DNA from: Rutpela maculata
Taxonomy: Eukaryota; Arthropoda; Insecta; Coleoptera; Cerambycidae
Direction: 5' to 3'
Assembly (NCBI GenBank): GCA_936432065.2
Contig: OW386287.2
Coordinates: forward strand, 77,503,804 to 77,567,803
DNA length: 64,000 bases
How positions within the stretch are numbered: position 1 is the first letter of the stretch; every line of letters starts with the position of its first letter. The notes under the pieces were generated by a model. That model was not told where the DNA came from. It ran no database searches and worked only from the letters and a program-made list of their open reading frames with translations. This document shows, piece by piece, positions 22,171-33,434 of this stretch. Made by a program: the position numbers and the translations under genes.

Positions 22171-22319
22171 TCACTTACCCCACGGATGTGGGGAGTGGCT
22201 GCCGGTACCACCAGCTCCCCTCTGTGAGGATCGGAGCCACAGAGAAGGGTGACTGGTTCTTAACAAAAAAAAATAAAATAATAATAATAATAATAATAAT
22301 AATATAATTTGCACATTTA

Positions 22320-22585
22320 TCTCGAAAACGGTAACAATGGCATCTGGAAAATGGTAACTAGTATCCAAATATTGTATAGGAACAAAATTGTAGAAAATTT
22401 TATGCACTTTGTTTTTTGTTCAGAAAGATTTTCTCCATCTTTTTTAGTTTTTGTGTTAAATGACAAAAACAATATATGCAAATTTCTTGGACGCCATTGT
22501 GAAAGTATATCCAGTTTTTTTTTGGGGACATGTCTTAAATTGTTCCTTAGGCTTTAATCTTTATGAAAAACATTGTCCCCGAGAA
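22320..22585. repeat. Right arm of foldback element around LINE copy 2
   Basis: Inverted partner of 18282-18590. It starts a few bases after the (TAA)n tail of the LINE and ends near ACATTGTCCCCGAGAATG. The two arms would have been near neighbours, separated by a (TAA)n tract, before the LINE arrived. Confidence 0.8.
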
Positions 22586-24438
22586 TGACTTGATAAGTAT
22601 TCCCACCAATTTTTGACTCTCTAGCTTATGTGTTCTATTTTTGTCGGTTGGCTCTCGTGCTAAAGCGGAAATCCACTGTTCAAATCCTGAACATATAAGT
22701 TTTTTTTCATTTTAAAATAAAACACAGAAATTTATTTTTATCACTATTGTAAAGCACGTTCAAAAAGCTACAATTTAAGGAAAAAAAAGTTTTAGTGTGA
22801 CCCAACGACAGTTTTTTATAAAGCTTTTTTCAAAAATTTCGTTCTTTGGGGGAAAAAAATAAATATTTTGTTTGTGATTTTCCATAATAGTTTACTAGAT
22901 GTAAAAACCTACGATTTCACCAAGTTTCATTAAAAAAGATTAATTGTTTGTTTAGTAATTTCGGATTATGTAAAATTAGAAATTTTCGTGGTTTTTATTT
23001 TTTTGCAAAAAAAAAACAAACTGGCTGATGGGATTTAGAACTATGTGGTTTTGTTCATCATTTGTTTACAAACATTTTGGTTCAATTTTTGGCCTGATCC
23101 GATGAACGGAACCCGAGATATTAAAAAAGAAGTGACAAAAACACGTTTTTCAAAATTAAAACTCAATTTACAAAAAACGCTCAACTCCAAAATTAGACAA
23201 AACTTCACTATACCATCTTTATAACATGCAGATTGCATTTCCAAAAAAAATTTCCCACCCAAATAATTTTTGAAAAAAAAACTTTATTTGACTATAAATA
23301 CAAAATGAAATAATTTTTTGTTCAGAATTGCTATCTTCTTCTTCTTCCGAGATTTGAGGACAACTTAATGACTCTGATCGTTACAACCGATGCAGGCTGG
23401 TAAGCAGAATAGCTAAGTTTTTCTGCAGGCACAAGCTGTCCCACACTACTTTCTGCATCCACAAAACACATTTGCAATAAATTTTCCAGGAGCTGGGTGC
23501 CCGATTTTTTTCATTCTCGGGAAACGCAGGATACCAAAGTTGAGTATTATTTGCTGTGAGCTAGATATTTTTTAAAACCCAAAATTGTTTAGGATAATAA
23601 ATTTCCAAACTGATCGGTTTCTTAATTTCGTTAAACCCCTTACTGTACTGAGACGTTTTTTCTTTATTTAAGATATTTACTGTTTTAGAAAATTACTTCG
23701 CAAATACAATAAATTCTGCGAAGAAAATTTCATTATGGATTTAAATATAAAATAAAACAGAACAGTAACAATTTTTTTCTTAATGTAAAAATCGAGACAA
23801 AGGATTCTGTATGAACAATAGGAATTAGGTTGGCAGACTGTTTAGTTAGAAGCACGTGGGAATCGCAAATCTAGATTCGATCGAAGTTAAAAGTTACATA
23901 TAATAGCATAAAGGTCGTCCTACAATGAATCATTTTCGGTTCGTGAGTAGATTTGATCGATGGCCTATCATACTTCAGTAATGTTCCTGTTAAATTACAG
24001 TTATACAAAACTATCTTTGTCATAAAATTCACTAGCGTTGTTCTACTTATCAATTAGACTAAACTTTACCAGTTCTGCTAATCATCCAAATCTAATTGAC
24101 AGGTATTGTTAAGTAGATCACTAAAAATGGAAAGTTTTCCCTTTGTAAACATTGGTTCGGGCTCTGATCTCATTTGCATTAACTATATAAAAGAAGAGTT
24201 CCTATTTATAAATATTCTTTACAGCGTACTTAATACTAATTATCCACAGGTTCTATGCTTTGTGTGAGATAATGAACCCATATTATTTTAAGCAGGTTTT
24301 TGTTCAATAATTTTCCTGCATGATCGGTGAACATCCATACCTCCTCAAGCACCCTGTTATCTCATTATTTTTGGCTATTTGCGTAATTATAAAAGTACAT
24401 TAAATCGCACAGGATAATGGAATAATTAAACATAACTT
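22586..24438. other. AT-rich spacer with one weak tRNA-like stretch
   Basis: No gene recognised. At 22650-22700 the plus strand reads GGTTGGCTCTCGTGCTAAAG and GTTCAAATCCTGAAC, a possible A-box-like part and B box, without a foldable cloverleaf. The rest holds poly-T runs and short unremarkable frames. Confidence 0.45.
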
Positions 24439-24880
24439 ATAGTCTAGGTGCCCACCTAGATAAATTGCAATTTATACATATCCTCTTATAACTTCTTGTA
24501 AAGCTTAATTGCTCCTAGTCTACCACTTTTCTCCTCTGCCAAAATTTTCGTAAACGCGGGTTTTCACCTCCTATTTTTCCGAAAGACGTGCATTTCCCGT
24601 TGTATGAAAAATTTATAGATACTGTACTTTTACAAAATGTAATCTCAAGAAAACTTGATGAAACGCGCGAGAAAAAACGTTAAGGGTGTCTCACGGTCAT
24701 AAATTGTTTAAACAATTTTTATTAAACAAATTGCAAATTTTTTTTTTCAGTCCTGGACAATTTTTTTTTTAGGTTTTTTGGACCATTTTAAACAAAAAAG
24801 GGTAAATAATGTTTATAAAATTTTTATTAAAAAAGTTACAAAATTCAGGTTAAATTGTTTTTAAAATAATTGCAATTTTT

Positions 24881-24981
24881 TCACTTTTTATCGGCCTCCT
24901 CATCATTCAAACTTTCTTCATCAGTTTCACTTGAAAAATCATCTGCCGCGTCATCCTCCTGATCGTTTTCATAATCAGAAT
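24881..24981 (-). CDS. Cryptic acidic C-terminal exon
   Basis: On the minus strand, a splice acceptor with a T-rich tract (ATTAATTTTTCAG) is followed in phase by a 101-bp coding stretch. It reads DSDYENDQEDDAADDF, then SSETDEESLNDEEADKK and a TGA at 24883-24881. The run of acidic and serine residues over about 33 codons is hard to get from this AT-rich DNA by chance. The same frame is closed just upstream of the acceptor, so splicing would be needed. It lies inside the long-TIR element, so it may be the last exon of that element's own protein or of a captured host gene. No upstream exon was identified between 24985 and 27984. Confidence 0.5.
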
Positions 24982-25210
24982 CTGAAAAATTAATGAATTT
25001 TCATTTCTTGAAAGCTATTGTAAATGTTACATTAAATTGTAAAATGTAATTCAAAATAACGAAAAAACCTGTAATATTTGAAGATGTATCTTCAAATGAG
25101 GTCCATTAAACCAGTAATGACAATAGTAATTATCTATTAATGCCACCCACAATTTTCCGGCTTCAAATTGGTTGGACATCTCATATGGGCGTTATACCAC
25201 ACACTACATA

Positions 25211-27413
25211 TACAGTGTGTCGCAAGTTTCATGGAACCACACTTATATATGAGAAACTGCTAGCGCGTTTTTTTTTAATTTGGGTGGTCACTGCCCCTAA
25301 TTAGAACTTAATCTAGTCTGATATTCTTAATCAGCATCTTTAAAAACCCCTTTGTAAAAAATTTCGTTATAATAGATTCAAAGGTGGTTGAGATATAGGC
25401 CGCCAAAAACAAATGTTTTCAAGAAAAAAAATTTTAATTGCAAAACGGTTACCCAAATTGAAAAAATAGCCACCATTTTTTGTTCAGAACAATGTATTTT
25501 ACTAGTGTGATTTTGATTTGAAATATAATTCTTAATTTTTTAATAATGCAAAAATTCTATTATTGTAACAAATACAAACCCAAGTAAGCAATAAAAACAA
25601 AGGTTATGACATGTGTCAATTTATTATTTAATGTACACGCATTTGTAAATGTACTGTTTATACTGTCGTGAGCAAAAAAAAATAGGACAACTATTTTTTT
25701 CTAATGTAAATCTGTCTCACTTGCAATGAATTTTGACAAATAGCTGACAATGTCACAAAAATTAAAGTTAGATGTACACAACTAGATTTTAGCAAAAATA
25801 CATTATAAGACTTGTCCCATTTTTTTTTGCGCATGACGGTACATGAGTGTATTTCAAATAAGTACCTAAGTAAAGTAAATTTTTGTATTATAAAAAATAT
25901 GGTGCGCCGTTTAACGATCGAGGAAAAAAATGAGTTGGTTCTGTTGGTTGGAGATAATGCCAGATCCTATAGAGAAGCTACCGCTGAATTTAACGCAGGG
26001 CATCCTTAGCAGTCCTTTCCTGTTCGACAAAAATTGGGGGCAAACATCATGAATAATTTTAAAAACACAGGAAACGTATGTAAATTAAGACAAAAATAAA
26101 TTTAGAAAATAGACAATATCCAGACGAAGAACGTATTTTACAATATTTTAGACAAAACCCAAAATCTAGTGTAAGACAAGCAGCCGTAAATCTTAACGCA
26201 AGTAACGACCGAGTTTGGCGTTGCTTAAAAAAAATAGGTAAAAAGCTTTCAAGCCAAAAATATTGCATACTTTAGAGCTGGGGATACACAGAGAAGGTTA
26301 GAATTTTGCTTGTGGGCACAGGGTGAATTTTTAAATAATACAAATTTTATGAAAAATATAATTTTTACTGATGAGGCTACCTTTACGACAAACGGGGTAG
26401 TATCCCCCCAGAATTGTCGCTTTGAGCTAACGAAAATCTCAAATGGATTGTCAATCCCAAACGGCAATGTTTCGAAAGTCATTGTTCGGTGTGGCATATG
26501 GAATGACCAGATCATTCATTATCCCAAGATTAAATGGGGAGGCCTTTTTGAATTTATTGCGGAATGAAATTGTCCCGTCTCTTAACGATCTGCCACAAGA
26601 TGTTAGAAAAAACCTACATGATCAACTTGATAGTGCTCCAGCTCACAACGTTGGAAGAGTATTTTTTAGAAACTAATTTTCCGGGCAGATGGATAGAAAT
26701 CCAGTTCAGGAGTTTCCCTCGAGGTCTCCCGATCTTACACCTCTTGACTTCTATTTGTGGGGTCATTTAAAAAATAAAGTGTACAAGAACAGACCCCGTA
26801 CCTAAGAAGAATTAGAGGATAGAGTTAGGCAGGCATGTGCTGAAATCACTCCTAGTGAGTTTCGAAGTTATACGACATGCAAGAAGAAGAATTGAACGAT
26901 GTATTCGTAATGATGGTGGTTTTATAGAAATGGAAATAATCGTTTAAGTTTATTTATTGATATAATTTTCTTGTTCTCGATTTTACATTATTTTTAAATA
27001 TAATATTTATATTCGAATTTTTGCATTATTAAAAAAATTAAGAATTATCTTTCAAATCCAAATCACCAACCGTTTTGCAATTAAAAATTTTTCTCGAAAA
27101 ATTTTTTTTTGGCGGCCTATATCTAAACCACCTTTATCTAAACCACCTTTGAACCTATTATAGTGAAATTTTGTACAAAGAGGTTTTTAAAGGTGCTGGT
27201 TAAGAATATCCTACTATATATTTAAAAAAAAGCGCTAATATAAATTTCGGTAAAATCCACTCTTACGTTAGCCTATGTACAGGTACGCCATGATAACTCT
27301 CAAATTTTACTACGTCATTAAATTCTAATTGGGGGCACCCAAATTTAAAAAAAAAACGCACTAGCAGTTTCTGAAATATAAGTGTGGCTCCATGAAACTT
27401 GCGACATACTGTA
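25211..27413. mobile_element. Tc1/mariner element with long, interrupted TIRs
   Basis: The ends CAGTGTGTCGCAAGTTTCAT (25213) and ATGAAACTTGCGACATACTG (to 27411) are inverted and flanked by TA on both sides (25211-25212, 27412-27413). The inverted homology runs inward far beyond the ends, through CTTTAAAAACC and GCAAAACGGTT to GCATTATTAAAAAA (left to about 25560, right from about 27005). One insertion breaks each arm: ~55 bp in the left (25455-25515) and ~90 bp in the right (27225-27320). TIRs of some 250-350 bp recall Tc3-like elements. The transposase inside is dead. Confidence 0.85.
25898..26947 (+). pseudogene. Tc1/mariner-family transposase, multiply frameshifted
   Basis: Fragments in order: helix-turn-helix region VRRLTIEEKNELVLLVGD; QYPDEERILQYFRQNPKSS with VRQAAVNLNASNDRVWRCL (second HTH); RRLEFCLWAQGEF and IIFTDEATFTTNGVVSPQN (first catalytic D); NEIVPSLNDLPQDVRKNL and DQLDSAPAHN (second D); SRSPDLTPLDFYLWGHL (third D). 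The end is RRRIERCIRNDGGFIEMEI and TAA near 26947. At least five frame changes or stops occur, near 26008, 26270, 26560, 26680 and 26800. The spacing and motif W/SPDLTPLDF fit the DDxD/E transposases of the mariner side of the superfamily. No functional protein can be made. Confidence 0.85.
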
Positions 27414-27439
27414 TATATTGTTTGCGAATTTTACAAATT

Positions 27440-27950
27440 TTAATCTTGGTCAACTTATTCATTACATCTGTTCTATACTCATTTTAAAAACGAACAATTA
27501 AAAAACGTATTAAAAAACATATTGAATCTTCATGAAATCGATGATTTTTACGCGTCGGACTAGAAAATCGGAAAATATATTTTGTCGGACAATTCAAAAA
27601 TTGGATTCTACATATTTTTACTCAGCAATCTTGAAAAAATCAGCTGGTTATTTAAAAGTGGGATGTACATACATTTACAAACGTACACACTCCAAGCATT
27701 CATTTTTTTTAATTTTTCATGTAAAAGGAAATATTTTACTGTCGGCCAACTTATTTATTGTGTTCTATACTTCATTCAAAAACAAAAAAATTAAAAAAGA
27801 GAACGTTATTAATAAATTTTTGGTCGTCACGAAACCGACGATTTTCACGCGTCGGACTGGACAATCTGAAAATATATTTTGTCGGACAATTCGAAAATTG
27901 GATTATACATATTTTTATTGAGCAATCTTGAAAAAATCAGCTAGTTATCA
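27440..27950. repeat. Direct duplication of ~210 bp
   Basis: 27440-27655 and 27740-27950 repeat each other. Shared blocks include TTTTACGCGTCGGACT, GAAAATATATTTTGTCGG and CAATCTTGAAAAAATCAGCT, roughly 80% alike by eye. Both lie within the long-TIR element, next to its right arm. The apparent 129-codon frame at 27532-27921 is produced by the duplication (KSMIFTRRTRKSENIF and KPTIFTRRTGQSENIF). Confidence 0.75.
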
Positions 27951-28250
27951 CAAAAATTTTTAATGTCGTTATTTCGGCATGTTTAGGGTGGTAGACACCC
28001 TTAACGGTCCAAAATTTTTGTCGAACAATTTTTTTCTCGCGCGTTTCATCAAGTTTTCTTGCGATTATATTTTGTTAAAGTATAGTATCTATAAATTTTT
28101 CATACAACGAGAAATGCACGTTTCGGAAAAATGGGAGGTGGAAAGCCGCGTTTACGAAAAAAGTGGTAGACTAGGGGCAATTAAGCCATACAAGAAGTTA
28201 TAAGAGGATATGTATAAATTGCAATTTATGTAAATGGGTACCTAGACTAT

Positions 28251-29235
28251 TTATTAGGGCATTGTCTGATGTCTCGGCCTTCCAGCGGCCAACAAAAGCG
28301 CATCACGCTTATCGCGGTTGTTACGTTGTCGTTGTCAATTTTATACAATGTACACAAATGAGACACATATATATATATATATACAAATGAGATACAAATA
28401 CATAAAAATCAATAAAGAGCTTTAAATGGAAATGGTATAGATATCACACTTATAAGAAAAGGAAGGACCTTTTTCGGCACGTCATCGTTTTATGACATAT
28501 CTTTATCATAGTCAAAAATATACATACAAACATAGACAATTGATTTTTATGTAGAAGCACCTAACAAAACATATTTTGAGGTTGCGATTTGATTTGGAAT
28601 TGCGAAAGTGGAGAAAATTGCACTCTTTCATCTTTTTTTTTACGAAAAATACTATTTTGACAATTTTCATGTTCCCACTTCTCTGCATCTGTCATTTATT
28701 GTTGTAAAAATTCATTATTTTAGTGCTACAATATAAAGACTTTTCGCTTTCCAGCACTGTATGCAAAAAAGTATTTGTTATGAAATGACTGAAAAATAAA
28801 TAAATATTAATGAAACAGTTGTCATTTATATGTAATTTACAGCGAAAAAATGTAGATCGAGTTAACTATTTTATTTTTCAAAATAACTTCATACTGTAAA
28901 CGAATATGCTGTAGCTAATTAAATGAGGAATTTCTTTTTATTTGGAGCGTTTTTTTTTATAAAATATATAGAAAGTGAGAAAAAGGCCTTATAACACAAA
29001 CATTATCATTAGTAAATACCTCTATAATTTAAAAAAAGATAAAATTTTCAACTGAACTAATCTTTATAATGCAAAATAGCCCTCATTTTAACTGGTCAAT
29101 ATATCTAAAATGGAAGATCTGATAAAACTGAAAAAAGTGCGTATTCATTATGTGCCTATTGCAAACCAACCACTGAAATTTGAATAACTTACGTTGGACA
29201 GTTTTGAAGATCTGCAAAAATATATTAAAGATTTT
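28251..29235. other. AT-rich spacer, nothing recognised
   Basis: Contains a short (TA)n run near 28367-28382 and no open frame or repeat boundary that I can support. Confidence 0.5.
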
Positions 29236-29941
29236 TACAATTAATTATTTTTATTTATTGGCTTTTATCATGATTAGAGAATATTATTTAGGTATTATGC
29301 AAATCACAACTTACACACTTTTTTATTTATTATGAAAATACCTACTTTCTGTATATTGTTGCCCTAATCGGGGCACGCTAATATACTAGTTAGGTAAATA
29401 CTTTAAAACACTCATTATTGGAGAACCAATCAAAACAACTACTCTTCTAGCTAATACTGACGAAGTATTGAATTACATGATAGGATTCTTAGTATTTTAA
29501 AGAAAAAAAAAATATATTGAAAATACTTAAATCATTCATTTACATTTAGTCATTCACACTTTTTTATTTAATATGAAATTATCTACTTTTTGTATATTGG
29601 TACCTTAATCGGGTCACTCTAATATACTACTTAGGAAAACACATTGAAACACTCATTATTGGAAAACCAATCAGAACAACTACACTTCTAGCTAATACTG
29701 ACAAAGTATTGAATTACATGATAGGATTCCTGGCATTTTAAGGCAAAAAAATATATTGAAGACGCTTAAATTATTTATTGAAATTCAGTCATTCACAAGA
29801 ATTATTGAACCTTACTTACATTCTCTTTCAACTCTAGAAAAGTTGTACAAGTTTTTTCGAACTCGTTAGTTCTCATCAGCAGAGTATAGAAACATTCATT
29901 CATTATTTACAAGCTTATTCTTAATTTATTTTTTACAGTTA
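29236..29941. repeat. Dispersed repeat family C, tandem copies 2 and 3
   Basis: Two partial copies lie head to tail (about 29236-29545 and 29546-29941). Each has ACTTTCTGTATATTG or ACTTTTTGTATATTGG, CTCATTATTGGA.AACCAATCA and CTAATACTGACGAAGTATTG, as in 12432-12966. The last copy ends in GAAAAGTTGTACAAGTTTTT and is cut by the MITE at 29942. Confidence 0.75.
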
Positions 29942-30355
29942 ATTGAAGACCTAAGTGGATAAAGGTGTTATGTCACACTTTTAAAGTTTTGAGTAAATTG
30001 AACAAAACGGTTTTGAGTTAGAACTTATTTATTTTGTCTTCGATTCAAATGAATAATACCTCATAAAATAGATAAAAACTATCTATTATGTTCTTTTGTT
30101 TACACTAATATTAAAGAAAAATATCAAGCTGTTATGAAATTAGATTTTTCTGTCCAAAACTGTGTACATCCACTAAAATTACTGGTTGTATGTATGACAT
30201 GGCGCCTTTATAATTAAAAAGTTTCTATAAAATATTACAAATTTAGAATTCACCGTTTATTGGGTGTTAAATCTATATCAGGGGTGTTAAAAAATTGCAT
30301 AAAGTAATTTTTTTTAAAAATGCCACATAACACCTTTATCCACTTAGATCTTCGA
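29942..30355. mobile_element. PIF/Harbinger-like MITE (414 bp)
   Basis: Terminal inverted repeats of about 40 bp: GAAGACCTAAGTGGATAAAG at the left against CCACTTAGATCTTC at the right, both followed by GGTGTTATGT and its complement. TTA flanks both sides (29939-29941 and 30356-30358). Empty-site sequences exist in the same repeat family at about 12534 and 29238, with a single TTA. The 3-bp TTA duplication is the Harbinger signature. No coding capacity. Confidence 0.8.
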
Positions 30356-30807
30356 TTATTTTTATTTATTTGCTTTTTCTATGAGATTTTTGAGCCAACT
30401 TATAAAATGTCAAAACAAAGATATATACAAGTTTATAGCTTATTATCTTTCATTCCGAGGTGGAATCCCTATATGACTGGATTACAAGTATTTCCCGCGT
30501 ATTAAAATAAAAATTATACTGTTAATTGCAATAAAATCTTATGATTAGGTTAGCCTACAAAAAGATTATGATGGAGAAGGTACAGAGTAATCAACTTTTA
30601 AATAGCTATAAAATCGTTATTATAGAGATAGAGAGTAGAGAGTTAATAAAAAAAACATGTTATCTGATTTTCGATAAAGTTTTATGTCTCACCTTCAAAA
30701 TTGTTACAATTATTAAAACTATCCGGAAAACAACGTTTTTAACAACATTTATTTGAACGAAACCTTAAATTTTAATGGCTTTTAATGGTTAAAACATGTA
30801 GGTACGT
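30356..30807. other. Spacer with two unrecognised frames
   Basis: Frames of 61 and 71 codons (30320-30505 and 30541-30756) have no recognised motif; the first overlaps the MITE end. I do not support them as genes. Confidence 0.4.
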
Positions 30808-33434
30808 TGCACATTGGGGATTTTTGTAGCAAGTAGTCCCAAAAACGCCTAAAGCCTGTCAAAGTTGACCAACACAAATAATTTCTTTTTTAAATTTTCC
30901 TTAGAAAATTTCTAAACGACCCCTCACGAGCTTTTTTAATAAAAATTACTCTGCATTAATAGAAGTTGGTTTACATTTTGATTATTGATGTAAGAAATTG
31001 CTTTTTTTCTTAAACCTCAGTGAAATCGATATTATAAGTGATAAGAAATCAAAATAAAGCTATAAGAAATTTAAAAAAACGCTTAGTGCAAATTTTACAT
31101 GTTTTCTTATTGCTTATAATATAGATTTTACTGAGTTTTAAGAAAAAAAGCCATTTTTTACATCAAAAATCAAAATGTAAATCACCCAAGTAGCACAAGG
31201 AGTTGTATTTTGGTCATCATAATATTATAGTAGCTAAAAAGGATGGCTAAGGTTATAGTGGCGATTATCAAAACTGAATTATTACGTTCTGAAGACGGTG
31301 ACGAAAATGGGGAATCATATCTCGGTCATCAAAACGCAACTGGAGCCAAATGGCCATAACGCAAGTGCAACTCATTTGGCTCTCTTTTTGATTTTTGTGG
31401 CTGCTTTATTACTAGCTATGAAATGGCTCTTATGGCGAAAGGGGTGATGTATCTACTTCACCGTGACTGAATCATGACTTTTTAGGCATAAAATAAAACA
31501 AGAACACTATTATGGTCATCTTTTGGCTTTAAGCAGGTGTTGTTAGATAAAATGGAGCTCCATCATACTTATAGTTTGTTCATCTTTAAAATTATATGCA
31601 TGTGTGGTCAATCAAAAGGGTTAAATTTTATCAACGCACGAATTTTTTCTGTAAACTTATATAAATACTCATAAAAACAAAGGAACATCCAGAAATCTCA
31701 AAATTTTAGGTAAATTAAATTAATTTGAAATATATACATATAAACATTTTGAAATTTCAAGAAGCACAATCGATGGTAAGATTATTAAAACTTATTAAAA
31801 TATCGAATTACTAAATCAAAACGTTATTTTATAGGCATAATTAATAAAGTATTTAAAATGAACCTAATGGCCGTCGTTCGGGTTCTTCTTGATTTATCGA
31901 AAACATGGCGGCAAGTTGTCATCATTTGGCATATGCTTTCGCTAATGATGCTAGAAATAAGCCAGAATATGACTGTAAAAGATCTAATAAACTTTTTTCG
32001 TCAAATGCAAATTCAACCTGACATATCGGCCAGACTATTACCAGAAAATTGGTTGAAGTGGTTAGCAAGTTTTCGCATCAAAATACGGCTAAACTATGAG
32101 ACTCTTTTTTACGTTTCTTTTAACTGCCTTTGTGTGGAACGGGTTACTTTGTATTTTGACCTTTGTTTCTTCAACGTTTTTACATTTCCTTTCTCCAACC
32201 AAATTAAAATTTGTTACTAAAGTTTCTGAAAATGTATTGCGTGGACGAAACCATCGAGGAGCAAATTTGCCTTAGTGCACTTCCTTCAAGTTGGATAGGT
32301 AGTAAATAGCCAACTGTACTGGTCAAATACAAAAGCATATATACATTTTTGACTAATCCGCAATCAAAATCGGACTCAAAATACTCCCAGCAACCGTGTA
32401 CAATAAAAATTAATAATAGTAAAATGTTAATGATAGCTAGAGTCATAGAAAATGGAATGTCTGCATTCTTGGACACTGATGCAGAAGACACTTTCACTGT
32501 AATAATCTAAATCTTTATATTAATTCATGCTTTTTTAGACTCAATCGTCAACGAAAACACCCCGTGAAAAGTGTTATGCCCCTGTATAATTACCTAATCT
32601 TTGAACTTACTTTTAGGCGACATTCCTGTTCCAATAATACGTGAACTCTGCCTATATTTTCTTTTACATTTTATTCTTATTTTTCTGTTGATATAAAACT
32701 TATTTTCGTATGTATAAAATTTTCAACATTACCAATACTTGTTTTTAGGTTATATTTTTATCTTGCCGTTTGGCCTCAATTTAGATTTTAATGTGTACAA
32801 AATTACTTCTAAAATAGTCATTTAATAAAGATATTTTTTTTCATTATTGTTTCAGTCATGATTCTGTAATAATAGCTAAGAAAACCGCTAGAATAAAGCC
32901 TAACTAATATAGTCATGTTTAGGCTAATTTCTTAGTAATAGTTTGGATATCAACAATATATTAATAATAAAAACCATGTCAACATATTCCAGTCATTTTT
33001 ATAGCTAGAATGGCAGTATTAGGACTTAACATTGTTGCTATTTAATGACTTGCTCACATATGACATCTTGAAAACGACTTTATAACCAAACTTGCATGGC
33101 GATATTATGGCTACTAGTAATGACTAAAAAGAGATCATCATGACTATCTCGTTTTTAAATTTTACGCTAAACTACGACTAAAATAAGATGACCAAAATAT
33201 AACAAAAGCCGTTGAAACGTTTTAGTGGCCTCATTTTGGTTATCTCAGCTGAATAGCATATTTGTGCTACTTGGGCAACTTCTATTAATCAGAATAGTAT
33301 TGATCAAAAAAGCTCGTGAGGGATCGTTTAGAAATTTTCTAAGTAAAATTAAAAAAAATATATTTGTATTGGTCGACTTTGACAGGCTCTAGGAGTTTTT
33401 GGAACTATTAACTACAAAAAGCCCCAATGTGTGC
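30808..33434. mobile_element. Long-TIR DNA element (~2.6 kb) with a MITE in its left arm
   Basis: The left arm (30808-30968, continued at 31184-31200) is inverted relative to 33258-33434. Matching blocks are ACATTGGGGATTTTTGTAG, CCTGTCAAAGTTGACCAA, CTTAGAAAATTTCTAAACGA, CCTCACGAGCTTTTTT, TTAATAGAAGTT and CCCAAGTAGCACAA. A 215-bp MITE interrupts the left arm; the right arm shows the uninterrupted order. A 120-codon plus-strand frame at 31858-32220 is the only sizeable one inside, with no recognised motif. Superfamily unknown. Confidence 0.7.
30969..31183. mobile_element. MITE nested in the left arm of the long-TIR element
   Basis: The ends GTTTACATTTTGAT and ATCAAAATGTAAAT are inverted, and the inverted homology extends about 85 bp inward (AAGAAATTGCTTTTTTTCTT against AAGAAAAAAAGCCATTTTTT). 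The right arm of the host element provides an empty site (GAAGTT followed directly by GCCCAAGTAG), so the boundaries are firm within a base or two. Confidence 0.8.

Larger units (their letters stand above)
18689..22303 (+). mobile_element. R4/Dong-like non-LTR retrotransposon, copy 2 (near full length)
   Basis: About 3.6 kb of GC-richer sequence in AT-rich surroundings, flanked on both sides by (TAA)n. A ~380-bp 5' region is followed by one original long frame broken into pieces (19066-22170), a short 3' UTR, and a (TAA)n tail. Domain order is N-terminal region, RT, a CCHC-like segment, then a restriction-like PD-(D/E)XK endonuclease near the C-terminus. This is the layout of R2/R4/NeSL-type elements, with NYRPITCLN closest to the R4/Dong group. 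Dong is known to insert at TAA repeats, and the flanks here agree. Stops and frameshifts near 19873, 19935, 20245, 20550 and 21585 make it inactive. Confidence 0.85.
24439..28250. mobile_element. Long-TIR element hosting a Tc1/mariner insertion
   Basis: Inverted arms of about 260 bp lie at 24439-24700 and 27985-28250. The outer ends read ATAGTCTAGGTGCCCA and TGGGTACCTAGACTAT. Inner blocks such as ATAAATTGCAATTTAT, TTATAGATACTGTACTTTT and GAAACGCGCGAGAAAA match their complements on the right. Removing the 2.2-kb Tc1/mariner insertion leaves about 1.6 kb. The interior has a minus-strand acidic exon at 24881-24981 and a ~210-bp direct repeat at 27440-27950. No target duplication was convincing and the superfamily is unknown. 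Confidence 0.7.

Noticed and set aside
27440..27950. CRISPR-like repeat
   Set aside because: Only two long diverged direct copies in an insect-type repeat context, no short repeat-spacer pattern.
31858..32220. 120-codon plus-strand frame inside the long-TIR element
   Set aside because: No recognised motif, and neighbouring frames are equally plausible or implausible. I cannot tell it from chance or a decayed transposase.
32204..32497. 97-codon minus-strand frame with a hydrophobic stretch
   Set aside because: It sits in AT-rich TE interior; hydrophobic runs are expected from T-rich codons and no other support exists.
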